Below are positions 46,371-58,271 of a DNA stretch of 64,000 nucleotides, in pieces; within the stretch, counting starts at the first letter, position 1, and every line of letters begins with the position of its first letter. Source of the DNA: Posidonia oceanica (lineage: Eukaryota; Streptophyta; Magnoliopsida; Alismatales; Posidoniaceae). The notes beneath the pieces were generated by a model, which was given only the letters and a program-made list of their open reading frames with translations, did not search any database and had not been told where the DNA came from. A program made the translations under genes and the position numbers. Where the stretch lies: contig JAZBRS010000026.1 of the NCBI GenBank assembly GCA_037176725.1, positions 151,291,501 through 151,355,500 of the forward strand, read 5' to 3'.

Positions 46371-47040
46371 GGTCCTTGTCCACCTGGTACAAGGAACCAG
46401 AACAAACGGGACATTGTCCGTCTGGTACAAGGAAACAAGCGGGTGGGACTCCGTCCGTCCAGTACGAAGTCGCGCGAAAAGACAACTTGTCCTCGTCCAT
46501 CTGGTACGAGGAAACAAGCAAGTGGGACTCCGTCTGTCCGGTACGAAGTCGCATGAAAAGACAACTTGTCCTCGTCCATTCGGTATAAGGAAACAAGCAA
46601 GCGGGACTCCGTCTGTCTAGTACGAAGTCGCACGAAAAGACAACTTGTCCTCGTCCGTCCGGTATGAGGAAACAAGCGGGCGGGACTCCGTCCGTCCTGC
46701 ATGTAGTCACACGAAAAGATAACTTGTCCTCGTCCGTTTGGTACAAGGAATCAAGCGAGCAGGACTCCGTCCGTCTGGCACGAAGTTGCACGAAAAGATA
46801 ACTTGTCCTCGTCCGTCTAGTACAAGGAAACAAGTAGACGAGACTCCGTCCGTCTAGTACGAAGTCGCGTGAAAAGACAACTTGTCCTCGTCCGTCCGGT
46901 ACGAGGAAACAAGCAGGCGGGACTCTATCCGTCCAGTACAAAGTCGCACGAAAAGACAACTTGTCCTCGTCTGTCTGGTACAACGAAACAAGCAGGCGGG
47001 ACTCCGTCCATCCGGTATGAAGTCGCGTAAAAAGATAAAA
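46371..47040 (-). repeat. 79-bp tandem array, about 8 copies, C2 3' UTR
   Basis: GACAACTTGT or GATAACTTGT recurs at 46481, 46560, 46639, 46718, 46797, 46876 and 46955 (a decayed copy at 47034), exactly 79 bp apart each time. Each unit holds a small hairpin, CCTCGT...ACGAGG, in CCTCGTCCGTCCGGTACGAGG-like form (first half CCTCGTCC, loop about 9 bases), and a CGGGACTCCGTCCGTC segment. The unit lacks stops in all minus-strand frames, which produces long but spurious open frames. Tandem repeats between pol and 3' LTR are known from Tat-lineage elements and can seed satellites. Confidence 0.95.
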
Positions 47041-47089
47041 GCTGTCATGTTCCGAACCTACCGACCGGAAAAGAACGAAGGCACGATAT

Positions 47090-47303
47090 GATGAGTTTCA
47101 GACTCATCGGCCGAAGGAAGAGCAACGAATGATAAGTTTTGGACTTATCAATCGGAAAGGATAAGTTTCGAACTTATCGACCGTAAAAGGAAGAAAAAGT
47201 GATAAGTTTCAGACTTATCGATCGCAAAAGGAGGCTTGATGTGATAAGTTTTGGACTTATCGACCGCAAAAGGAGGCTTGATGTGATAAGTTTCGGACTT
47301 ATC
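47090..47303 (-). repeat. Array of six hairpins, C2 3' UTR
   Basis: Six 19-nt inverted repeats start at 47090, 47131, 47160, 47201, 47243 and 47285, mostly 41-42 bp apart. Five have arms GATAAGT and ACTTATC. The first has GATGAGT and ACTCATC, a paired change that keeps the stem. Loops vary (TTCAG, TTTGG, TTCGA, TTCGG). Confidence 0.95.
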
Positions 47304-48932
47304 GACCACGAAGATAACGGTAGTACCAAGACCCAGGGGCATGGCAGAGGTCTGTAGACGGTCCCGTGACAGTTAGGGGTGTCAGCCCGGAGAAGAGGAT
47401 CCAGGCAGCTGGCGTGCTCTGAAGCGTCGAGGCTAGTGGTCTGCAACTGTATCACCTCGAGGGGCGATCTACGACTTTTGTTCTGATAGGGGCATACATG
47501 CAATTATGCCAAGCTACAGGGGTGTTGTCGCAATTTACCCAGCTACAAGGTCTCTGTGCTTCTGCTTGGTTGCCGCATGCTCTGAAGGACATATCAAGCT
47601 GAGGGGCTCTGCGGTTATTCCTGTAGTTGCGTAGAGTGTTGCAGGGGGCATTCCGCAGTTTCACGGAAAGGTAGGGGCATCAGTGCAAATTTCCCAATCT
47701 TGGGGCTCAACGATTTTGCCTGATCTGGGGACAACTGCTGGATGCTATAGTTGAGTCCTTTGTTCGGAAATCACTTCTAGTGGTTCTGACAGTAATTTGA
47801 GGGGACTCTGATATTTTGAGAAATTGTAGAGGCTTTTCTGCAATTTTCCCCATGCTTCCCTCTCTATTGACTATTTCCGATCATTGCAACCGGGCAAGAC
47901 CTGATGATGCCATTCTCATGATTTCGAGGGGTGTTGTTGAGATTTTGCTAGAAATTGGGGTTGATTGGATGCTGTGGCAAAGTTAGGGGCCTGTTTGCAA
48001 CTTTCTGGAACTTTGAGGGAATATACTGCCATCCTGCCTGTTCTGCTGTTCCGCTACTCATTCTGGGGGTATTTGTGGTAGTTGCACTAATGTTGAGCAT
48101 GGCTAGGGCTTTGTTAACTGTTGGAAGTAGTTTAGGCACTTTTGCAAAAGTTAGGGGCCTACATGCAGTTTTGCAGAAATGTGGGGTATTGAAACAATCC
48201 TGCCGACATGGAGAGTTCCGTGGTTATGTCCACAATCTCAGGGATCTTATTAGCAATTTTTCCAGTGAAGCGGACCTGGATGCGATATTACAAAAGTTTA
48301 GGGGCCATATTGCAGTTTCACTAGGTAATTTGCATTTCAAACCCTATGCATGGCACTGTGCAGGTGAAAATTGTTGTCCTGACTTGTTAGAGGAATTTTA
48401 AAGTTTGGTGGGTCCCATTGGATTGTCCTTCTTCTCCCATTCAAGTTTGCATGCAATTTATCATTTTGAAGCATCAAACCTTATTGCATTGAAAAAATAA
48501 ATGATGAAATGGGACTTAAGAGGAGGCTTCTCGCAACTCCTCAACCCCCTCTCCTCATTTCTCTGTCACCTGCGCCTCTTCCTCTCCCTTGCCTCTCTCT
48601 TCTCGGATGATAGTTTGGATGGGGCGGCGGCGTTCAACTTGGTGCAGCAGCGGCTCGACGTTTCGGCCTCGGTGGGCGGCGTGTGGCAGTGGTCGTGCTC
48701 AGCGGCGACCGGCTCAGTGGGAGGTCCGTGAGCATCCAGGAAGGGCAGTCGACGGCGGCAGTTCTCTGGCGATCTCACCATGGTAGGCTCTTCCTTCTCT
48801 ACCCTCGCCTGTGCTTTCTTTCTCCTTCCCTGACATTTCTAGGGCTACAACGGGATTCAACCATCGCCGTCGGCTTGATGTCATCGACGGTTGGGGCTGC
48901 TCGACGCCCTAGCAGCGGAGCGGTTGGACGGC
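47304..48932. other. Non-coding region left of element D
   Basis: From about 47480 to 48340 a motif of the form TAGGGGC..TGCAATTTT recurs about six times at irregular spacing (for example 47495, 47672, 47990, 48153 and 48300). From 48500 the sequence becomes CT-rich and then GC-rich (GGGGCGGCGGCG), like a plant 5' untranslated region. It is contiguous with 60745 once element D is removed. I see no protein. It may be promoter and leader of the antisense gene at 61836, or C2 internal DNA. Confidence 0.45.
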
Positions 48933-50205
48933 TAATGTGAATTTTAAAAAGCCACAAGTGCACGGCGTACTATGTAGTACGTATGCAAGTACGGGTCGAT
49001 CCCACAGAGACCCGAGACTTTCAAATCTTTGATTGTGAAAATCAAATTAGAAAATTAAAAGAGATGATGACGGATTCTATCTAAAGTTAATTACGAAGAA
49101 GGAACCACAAAGAGAATATCAATAGTAAAAAGCACATCTAGAGTTTCTGTCCATTAGATCGTAATGGATCATGTAAATATCTAATTCATCTCGTCTTTTA
49201 CAACAAGTTCTAACTATCAAGGATTATTATCAAACAAGAATAATGCATGAAGATGAAACACCTACTATGCAATATCAAGATCTAACATGTCAATAACGAG
49301 AATAAACCATAAAGAAGCATTATTTTATGATGATCTATCAAGATGCATGTTTGCATAATAAACCAAGATAATGAGATATATGAAACGTTTCTTATTTCTA
49401 AACAACAATCATTAAGTATAGACCATGAGAATACGTGACTAACAATGATCTATCAAAATATAATTGCAAAAGTAGATAATAAAAAAGAGACAATGATCAT
49501 GAAGCATAGAAGACGAGACGAGATTAAATATTGCAATCATGTCCTAAATCTAACTTCAAGAACCCTAGATGTAAAGAGTGGTTTAGCCTAACATGGCAAT
49601 GGAAAGAAACATGCAAGAAATTAAAGGAACATTAAGAGACAACATGATTAAAATAAAATGAGAATTTTTATTAATTAAAACCTGGAAGCTACACCAATTG
49701 AGAGTCCTCCACTGATGCAAGAGAGGAAGAAGGCCTCAGAGATGAAGTATACAAAGTAGAAGCTGATGAAATACATAGAGAATCCCCATATTTATAGACA
49801 TGAATAGGGGTTACATCTTTTTTAAATTTAAATCACAAATATAGATAATATCTTCAATTTAAAAGATATCCCTTGATTTTAGGAATTCTCTCAATAATAG
49901 GAAGGGCCACCAACCACCACTAATTTTAGTTGCTTGTTGAGAATATTGTGCACATCTAGAATCCATTTGAATTTGATATGTGATGCACAAATTGAATCTT
50001 TAATTGGAGCCTAGTTGGATTGGGATTTCTTCCCTAGTTTGCAACAAAATTGAACTTTTCATCTTCTCTTTCCTCTTTTATCTGCATTTGCTTGTAATAG
50101 TTCAGGTTCCTGCAAAATTAACTAAAAACACCACGAGTAGTAATATTTATATACAATAATCAATAAATATGAGGAATAAAATAGGTATGAATTATGTATT
50201 CATCA
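48933..50205 (-). repeat. 3' LTR of element D
   Basis: On the element strand it starts TGATGAATAC and ends TTCACATTA (the partner LTR ends TTCACATCA, so one base has mutated at the edge). The termini form a TGATG/CATCA inverted repeat. AT-rich, with no coding region. Confidence 0.92.
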
Positions 50206-50222
50206 AATACCCCCATATCTAT
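50206..50222 (-). other. Polypurine tract of element D
   Basis: ATAGATATGGGGGTATT on the minus strand, directly before the 3' LTR start. Confidence 0.75.
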
Positions 50223-51306
50223 CTTTTGCTAATCCTTGAGCAAAACTAAATCTAACCTAACCTAAGAATAACAGGAAAATCCTAACTCACTTTCGTAGGA
50301 GTCGCGATTGCACTTAGCACGTGCAACAAGCCTTTAAACCGCTAGGTTGCCCTAGTGGACGAGTGGTGTATTGTGAGGGTTTGCAACGGATCTGCCTACA
50401 AAATCCCAGAAGAAAGGGAAAAAATGGAAATAAAAATAAAGAAAGATAAAAAAAATATTATTTACACTATCACTATCCACAATCTTTTAACAAGTTAGGA
50501 AGCTTCTAAAATACCTTGAGTCTTTACTCTCTAGCTCTACCTTAAGTCAAGATTTCTCTCTCCTCCTCATGTCATGGAGACTCTTTCCTATTTTTTACAC
50601 CATCATTCTTTAAATTTGACTCACATGTACCTTGTGTTTGTGAAAATAGTCCTTAACAATGATTTTCAAGTCCAACCTGAGCACCTTTACATTTCATTTG
50701 AATAATTTAGAGAACTTTATTCTTGCTTTCTTAGGCTTTTTCTTGGCTATCTATTTATCGAGCTTTAGGTCAATGATTCCCAAACCAGATGGCTTTAGGA
50801 CACCAGGTGAAGAGACTCCCCTAAGGACTTAATTACTCAAGTAACCAAGGCCACAAAGACAAAAACTTAGGTCTCATGATTTAGGTGGAGGCTTAGCCTT
50901 CCAAACTTCTTCCCTCTTTTCCAAAAACCATTTCAACTCATCCTCAGTTAATTCAGAAATATCCTCCACTGTGAATGAGGCTATAAATGCTCCATATTCC
51001 TCATATGCATTTTGAGTCCATGGGTGAATGTCGACGTACGATGGCGCATGAGCTGATTTAGTGATAGGATCTGAATAATGAGGTGGAATGTGTAGACACC
51101 CCATTTTTTTCAATTTTTTGTGCTGTGGGATCTCTCTCTTTGGTGGCTTAAAAACAAACTCTAAAACCAAACCTAAAATCACACCCATTTTCCAAACCAA
51201 AATCGTAATCTAAAACCCTAGAAAATTCTAGGAAATCCACACCTAAAGCCATTCCCAAAACCCTAGAAAAAACCTAGCAAAACCCTAAACCCTAGGTCCC
51301 ACACAA

Positions 51307-51478
51307 AACCCTAAATCCTAAACCCTAAACCCTAAACCCTAGAAACCCTAGGTTTACACTCACACTCCCCAAAAACCCTAGAAAAAAACCCTAGGTTTAC
51401 ACTCACACTTCCCAAAAACCCTAGAAAAAAACCCTAGGTTTACACTCACAAAACCCTAGGTCACACTCGCCAAAACCC
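51307..51478 (+). repeat. Telomere-like CCCTAAA motifs and a 43-bp tandem repeat
   Basis: Four successive CCTAAA-type heptamers (51307-51342) are followed by a 43-bp unit, AAACCCTAGGTTTACACTCA plus AACCCTAGAAA, whose AGGTTTACAC landmark recurs at 51350, 51393 and 51436. It sits 220-390 bp after the LTR start. Confidence 0.85.
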
Positions 51479-51559
51479 TACGATCACACTTACAAAACCC
51501 TAGCAAAAACTCTAAGCTAAACCCTAAAACCTAACCCAAAAACAAACCTAAAACCTAAG

Positions 51560-52130
51560 TCCAAGCCCAAAGCCCATTCCCCTTTCTTACTCTTTTTCCT
51601 TTTCTTTTTTCCTTTCTTCTTCCTTCTTATTCTCTTTTTATTTATTTCTTTTCTTTTCTTCTTTCCAAGCCCAACACCTCCTCATTTTATTTCTTTTTTC
51701 TTCTTCTCAAGGCCACTCCCATTTCAGCCCAACTCTTCTCCCCTTCTTCTTTTTCTCTTTTTCCTTTTTTCCTCATTTCCCAAAACCCACTTTTTTTTCC
51801 TCCTTTCTTTTCTTCCTCCTCTTTATTTTCCTTCTTCTTCTCCCTTTTTCCCCTATCCTTTTTTATCTTTTTTTATTTTTTATTCCATAAGCAAGCCCAA
51901 TCTAGCCCCCCTTTCTTTTTATTTTTATTTCCCATTTCCATCAAGCCAACCAAGCCCAGCCCGTGGCCTTCTCTTCCTTTTTTTATTTATTTTCTTTTTT
52001 CCTTCTCACCATGCCCGGCCGACCAACCTCTCTTCCCTTTTTTTTTTTTCCTTTTTTTCTTCTCTCGTGGTCCAGCCCGAACTGCATCTCCCTCCTTCTC
52101 TTTTTTTTTTCTTCTTCTTCTTCTCCTCTC
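51560..52130 (+). repeat. Pyrimidine tract in the solo LTR
   Basis: About 550 bp, almost entirely C and T on the plus strand (CTTTTTCCTTTTC-type runs). Open frames here on both strands are low-complexity and are not considered genes. Such tracts are common in U3 of Tat LTRs. Confidence 0.75.
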
Positions 52131-53339
52131 CACCTGCATAGACCAACTCTCCCCCCTCGTGATTTCCCTCCTTTTTCAAAAACCCTGACAAACACTCTAC
52201 CTCCTGCACCGCCGCGTCTTCGCAGCACTCCACCTTTGCACCCACTGCCCACACTTCCCCCTCACAGCCACGACCTCCTGGCCTACCATAGGCAGCACAA
52301 CCTCACTGCCACCCTCTTCCATTTCCTCTGCACGTCCTTCCCCCCACTCGAGTGTTAAACCATAACAAAACCCATCCTCCACTCAGCAACCTGGACCCCC
52401 CGGCAAACACAATTCGAATCCCCTACAGACCAGCAAACCCAACCCAGAGCACGCAACGCACAGAGCTTTCCTTCTTCCTCCTCATTGCACCAAACACTCA
52501 CCCACGACTCCCAGACCACCCTTTCACCCTCCTGAGACTCCCACCAACCCAGAGAAGAGATCCTAGTAGCCGGAGAGAGCCACATTGCCGGAGAAAGAAC
52601 TAGAATTTTCAGTACACACAAAAACCCGTTCTCAGGCCCTAGTGCACCAAGCTCGCTTCTGAGCAGCTCCAGAGCACCCTCAGACCTCCAGCAACCTGCG
52701 ACGACCCTCCCTAGCAACCGCCGACGCCCGCAGCACCGTCGAGGCCTCCAACTCCGCCAGCACAGCCACCTGAGGTCGGCAAACCATTCCAACAGCACCC
52801 ACAGGTAACCAACCTTGCCATTAGCTTAATTTAGGTCCTCTCTTGCTTCCCAGCCCCTTAGAATTAGAGTTAGGACCTCGGTGCGCCGATTAGCCCCTGC
52901 CACTACAGTGCTTTCTTCTCCGACGAGCCGCTGCTGCTTTGCCGTGCCCGCTGTGCTCTAGGCAGCCCCGAGCCTCTGGATCGCTCTACCGCAACCGCCG
53001 CACCTCTAGGAGCATGCCAGACCACCGCTGCTCTACCGCCACTGCCTCCAGCGCCTCCCCTGCTGGCCGGCACCTCTGCAACAGGCCACCCACGTCGATC
53101 CACCGCTCCGGACACCGCCGCGCGCCGCTGAAGCCATCGACACCTCCGGGAGGACTCCCTCCAGCCTCCGGACGCACCAGACTGCCGCGACCGCCGTGGT
53201 AGCTGCTCCTTCTCGGGCCTTCACCTGCTGTAGCCCGCAGTTTCCTGTAGCTACTGTAGCGTTAAGTTAGGATTTTATTTTTAGTTTTGATTCATGCATT
53301 GCAATCAAGCCCCTAAGTTTAGTTTATTTTCATTTTAGT

Positions 53340-54330
53340 CTTGCTGTGGTTTGAATGTCATTTAATTCCTGATTTTAACTATATTACATTGCATTTAACT
53401 TCTGTAATTTATTTTATTTGTGTTTTAGTCTTCTGTTCATTTATCAAATCATTTAAATATCATGTTTACCATATTGTATTGCATTTTTTATTCTGTGTTT
53501 TCTTTTTATTGCATTTCAGTCCTCAGTTCATATCAAAATCATTTAATTTCATGTTTTTATCTTATTACATTGCATTTTAGTCCTGTTGTTTACTTTATTT
53601 GCATTTAAGTCCGCAGTTCATTCATCACATCATTTAATTATCATGTTTACCATATTGCATTGCATTTTTTATTCTGCATTTTATTTTTATTGCATTTTAG
53701 TCCAGAGCATGCATTCACAGTATTCATTTTTGTATTTTTACCTTATTACATTGCATTTTAGACCTTGTCTTTTATTTTATTTGCACATTAGTCCTGTTCA
53801 GTTGTAGATTTCATTTAAATCATGTTTTAAACTATATTGCATTGCTGCTTAGTCCAGAAACATGTTTTAATTGCAAGTCAGTCCTTAGAACATTCATTTA
53901 TTCATTTAAATGTGATTTTTTAACCTTATTGCATTGTAATAAAGCCCTCAAGGTTTTAATATTTACATTTAGGTCCAGTCTGGTTTCAGCTGTGATTTAA
54001 TTGTGAATTTTAAACCTTATTACATTACAATAAAGTCCTACAAGTTTCAATTATTACATTTAAGTCCAATTTGCTTTGAATTGTGATTTAAATGTAATTT
54101 TTAAAGCTTATTACATTGTAATAAAGTCCTGTGGTTTCACATTATTACATTTAAGTCCAGTTTGCTTTGAACTGTGATTTAAATGTGATTTTAAACTTTA
54201 TTACATTGCAATAAAGTCCTGTAACTTGTAATTATTGCATTTAAGCCCTTTGCACATGCATGCATCACTTAAATGGCTCTTTTAAACCAGATTGCACTAT
54301 TTTAAAAGCCCAACAGTTTTCCTGAATTGC
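53340..54330 (+). repeat. Degenerate repeats in the solo LTR, with a 91-bp array
   Basis: TTGCATTTTAGTCC or TTACATTTAAGTCC recurs throughout. A longer unit repeats with 181-bp offset (CATGTTTACCATATTG at 53461 and 53642). AATAAAG(T/C)CCT recurs at 53938, 54029, 54120 and 54210, a 91-bp period with four copies. Confidence 0.8.
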
Positions 54331-55413
54331 ATGTCAGTCTATATTTTCCAACTGTTACCTGTTTTGCATTGTACTTAGGCCCTGCATGTTTTAAAAACTG
54401 CATTTAGGTCCTTTCTTGTATTGTTGCATGCATATCTTGCCATTAATGTTGCATTTAGCCATTGCTTGCATATTGCTCTGCTGCATCCTCAATTTTGCAT
54501 GCATTTGCCATGTTGTGTTGTAATTTTTGCCACATTTTGCATGTAGGCCCCTGTACTTTTCCTAAATTACATTTAGGTCCTTGTCTTTGCATTTTTACAT
54601 GCATTGCATCCACATCATTGCGTCTGCTCCTTAGCATGCATTTGCTCTGCTGCCATGTATTTTGCCATGTTTTGCACTTAGGCCCATGTAGTTTTCTGTA
54701 ATTGCACTTAGGCCCCTGCATTTGCATTTTTGCATGCATTGCACTCCCATGTCATTGCATACTACACTCTTGCATCATTTAGGCATTGTTAGTCTCCTAA
54801 CATGTAAGACACCTTGCATTTGCACACACTTAGGGGCTAATTTGCACTTAGATCCCTATTTAGCTCACTTTTGCTGGCCCTTGAGCCTTCTGACTTGAAA
54901 CCTGAATAACTTTTGATCGGACCGTTGGATCTTCACAATCTAACTGCCCAGGTCTTCCTTGTTGAATGATATTTCATTCTAACCAAAGTTATCTCAGATC
55001 AGGCCTTAGATTCTCAAGATAAGCCCATCTGAATCATTGCATAACACTCATTGCCTAATCATTCGCATTGCATGCATCGTTTTCGAGATCTGCTTTCTCG
55101 TACATGTAGATTAGGCTTTATCGCCCCTGCTTTCGTCTTCCATGTTGCATGCCGCTTTGCATTTGCATGGTTTACCACTATTTTGATTTATCGCTTGCAT
55201 TTGCATTTAGGGCAGTGATGCTTACTGTTTGGAGTTCTTACGAACCAGGGCTTGCCTGTTCGGAACACTGACAGCGCTGCTGAGCACATAGATTGCATGT
55301 TTAATTCCCTGCATGCATTTCAGCACTTAGAGTATTCATTTGAGCATGTAATTAAGCATTCAAGGCATTTAGGCATTCATATCATGCATTTTCTGGTGTA
55401 TGCGAGCGTAAGC

Positions 55414-55647
55414 CTAGAAAGACCGATTCTCGGACGTATCGGGGGTGCCTAACACCTTCCCCGTGCGTAACAGGAGTCCTTACCCTTTCTCTTGGCATGT
55501 AATGACCATATTGCCCTTATCCTAGGCACGAGTCACATTTGCATAGCATTTGCATTCTTTTCTCTTTCTTTCTTTCTTCTTTGCATGGTTTCTCATGCCT
55601 TCCCCGGTTTTCCTTGTCTTCCGATTTAATATACACGGTGGCGACTC
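55414..55647 (+). other. Conserved LTR block and GGTGGCGACTC motif
   Basis: 55414-55507 is the solo-LTR copy of the block shared with 13255-13348 and 43451-43542 (both on the opposite strand), with GGGGGTGCCTAACACCTTCC and CAGGAGTCCTTACC. GGTGGCGACTC follows at 55637-55647, before the LTR end. The same order and spacing is kept in the C2 LTR. Confidence 0.85.
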
Positions 55648-58271
55648 TGATTTAGTCTTATCTTTGTTTTTTTCTCTTTTTCCAGCGTTTCCGAGTAGAG
55701 TATCCCTCCTCAGGTCCTACCGCTAATAGTGAACCTAATTCCGATTGGTGCATGCGAGCTTTGGCATCGTGCATGGATGATCCGAATTTCGGGATTACTA
55801 CAGAATGTAGATAGTGGAACCAATGGATTTATCATTAGATGAAAAAGATGGTTTGAGTGGAGGATCATGAGGGGTAGGAAGAGGTTCAATTCCAACATTG
55901 ACTATTTGCTCATGGACCTTCTTAGTAAGCTTCTCTACCTAGACCTTTTTACACTTGTTGGAATTCCTAGACTTTGACTTAGCCTTAGTTTTGGGTCCAA
56001 GCCCCATATGCAAAATATTGGGATTTTCGAGGGAATGCATGGATTGATTATCTATCTTGAAAACATTAAGTTCTACCGTCATGTTCCCAAATGTGAGCTT
56101 CAACATACCACTCCGACAATTGATCAGGGCATTGGATGTTGCCAAAAATGGTCGACCCAAAATGATAGGTACTGACCCTTTCGGTTTGAGACCAGTTGGG
56201 TTTCTAGAACAATGAAATCCACAGGATATATGAATCCCCCAACCTTCACAAGAACATCTTCTATTATCCCCATAGGCTTTTTGATGGACCTATCAGCTAA
56301 TTATATTGTGACAGAAGTAGGCTTGAGTTCTCCCAATCCTAATGATTGCTCGTAGATAGTGTAAGGGATTAGGTTAATGCTTGCACCTAAGTCAAGGTGT
56401 GCATTATCAATAACAGAATTTCCAATAACACAAGAAATAGTAGGACAACCTAGATCCTTTTGCTTCGTTGGAATTGGACTAGTCAGGATGGAGCTTACAT
56501 TGGCAGTGAGAAATGCCTTCTTTGGCACTTGGGTTGTTTTCTTCTGGGTACACATGTCTTTTAGATATTTTGCATACGTGGATACCTGTTGGATCACATC
56601 CAAAAGTGGAATATTGACTCTGACTTGCTCAAAGATTTGTCTAACCTTATCCATGTTAGCCATTTTATTAGACCTAAGTCTATTTGGAAATGGTGCTTTT
56701 GGCTGGATGGGTCAATTCGACTCAGAAACTAAGGGCTCTTCAGACTGGCCTAGGATGGATTGATCATTTGGGCTTGAGTTAAATGGTGGATCCTTCTGAG
56801 TCAAATCAAGCATGACAACATGGTTGTTAACATGTTTTCCATATCTCAAAGAGATGACTGAGTTTACTGTATCTGTCTGGAAATCATTAAGCATATTAAC
56901 CTGATGGGCCTGTTGGGATAGATTTGGATTTTGGCCCCTTGGGTTTACCTCAAGTTGGCTTGGAAACTTTCCTTTTTCCCTCTCTCCTATAGTGGCTGCT
57001 AGCTGACCCATCTGCATCTCTAGATGAGCTATGGCCTAAGAATTGGCTATGAGAGATTGACCTGTGGAACTCATGAAATTGTGTGTGGCCTTAACAAACG
57101 TCTCTAGACTCTTTTCTAAATAATTGATCTTTTTATCTTCAACGCTTGGTGGGTGAAAAGATGGATTGGCTTGTGGACCCTGATTGTAATAAGGTCTAGG
57201 TTGACTAGGACCTGGTTGATTCAAAATGGGCCCAGTTTGATGTGGTCCTTGGGTCCATGAAAAATTGGTATGGTTCCTCCACCCAGGATTGTAGGTGGAA
57301 GCATAAGGATCATGACTTTGTCTTTGATAGGCCACATTGACTTGCTCAGGTTCATTAACTGTTGGGCTCATGAATGGTCACTCTTCAACAAGATGATTAG
57401 ATGCTTGGCATCTAGTGCAAATAGGATTGGATTGAGAGACTTGACTCACAAGGGCACTATTTTGAAGCTCAAGGGCTCCAATCCTATGTATCAAGGCAGT
57501 CATTTTTGCTTGATCAGCAATAGATGTTTCTACTACATACTTGTCTCTAGAAGGTGTAGCATTATCACTAGTGGTTTCCCACTGTACTGTTTTCTCAGCT
57601 ATCTCTTCTAAAAATCCCCAAGCCTCTTCTTCACTTTTTCCCATGAAATTCCCTTGACACATGGACTCCAACAATGTCTTAGAAGAATAATTTAGCCCTT
57701 CATATACAATTTGTCACAATCTCCACTTTTCGACTCCATGATGTGGGCATTGAGCTAGAAGATCCTTAAACTTCTCTAGGCATTTCCAAAATAGTTCAGA
57801 ATCTACTTGCTTAAATCCATTAATTTCTTTCCTAAGTTGTTGGGTCTTATGATTTGGAAAATATTTCTTCAAGAAGACTTTCACAAAATCATTCCATGTG
57901 CTTATTGAATCAATGGGGAGACTATATAACCACTTCTTTGCCCCATCCTTAAGTGCAAATGATATGAATCTCAATTTAATTGCATCATCAAATAATTGTT
58001 GTAACTTTATCATTGCACATACTTCTTCAAACTCCCTAACAAAAAGGTAGGCATCGCCTTCTCCACTAAATTTGGGCAACATGCTAATGTAGTGGGCCGT
58101 AAGCTCAAAATTGCTCCCGTTAGGTGTAGGCATTTTATTGCATGAAGGTTGGGCTATTCTAATGGGGTCGCATCTATCCTGAAGGGATTTTTGATTAATT
58201 ATTTCATCCATCTTTGTATCTTCAATATCACTTTTAAAACAATCACGTGGGTTGGGCTTTAAACTAATCAA

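Larger units (their letters stand above)
51091..55802 (+). mobile_element. Solo LTR of a Tat-like element, 4.7 kb
   Basis: Starts TGTAGACACCCC and ends GATTACTACA (TGTAG/CTACA inverted ends) and is flanked by a perfect 5-bp duplication GAATG (51086-51090 and 55803-55807). It has no internal region. In order it holds telomere-like CCCTAAA repeats, a 550-bp pyrimidine-rich tract, a GC-rich segment (52560-53220), an AT-rich repeat zone built on TTGCATTTTAGTCC, the ~94-bp block shared with C1 and C2, and GGTGGCGACTC. It lies in the protease-side coding region of element D. Removing it rejoins the open frame exactly. Confidence 0.93.
50874..58271 (-). pseudogene. gag: Element D Gag-protease protein, broken and interrupted
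   Basis: A Ty3/gypsy Gag followed by a retropepsin-like protease. Gag core: FELTAHYISMLPKFSGEGDA, LKDGAKKWLYSLP, FLKKYFPNHKTQQLRKEI and CPHHGVEKW. A knuckle CTRCQASNHLVEE is missing its last cysteine because TGC/TGT has become the stop TGA at 57378. The protease has LDLGASINLIPY as active site and, after a frameshift near 56180, the GRPFLATSNALINC flap-end motif. Stops at 57714, 57378, 57036, 56712 and 56301 lie in one frame, and two are clear CAG/CAA to TAG/TAA changes. The solo LTR splits the C-terminus between GSTIYI and PPHYSDP. The final 70 residues (ELTEDELKWFLEKREE) end at 50874 and no pol domains follow. Confidence 0.85.

Noticed and set aside
46339..46983. Long minus-strand open frame (over 200 codons) across the 79-bp repeats
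   Set aside because: Because 79 is not divisible by three, the frame cycles through all three phases of a stop-free unit. The peptide is repetitive and the zone is a retrotransposon 3' UTR.
46371..47303. CRISPR-like array of regularly spaced palindromic repeats
   Set aside because: The spacing is regular, but spacers are repeats too, there are no unique spacers or cas genes, and the setting is a plant retrotransposon.
51300..51345. True interstitial telomere
   Set aside because: Only about four heptamers inside an LTR, mixed with other CCCTAG repeats. An LTR-internal motif is more economical.
51963..52382. Open frames on both strands of the pyrimidine tract
   Set aside because: Composition alone keeps them open, and they lie inside a solo LTR.
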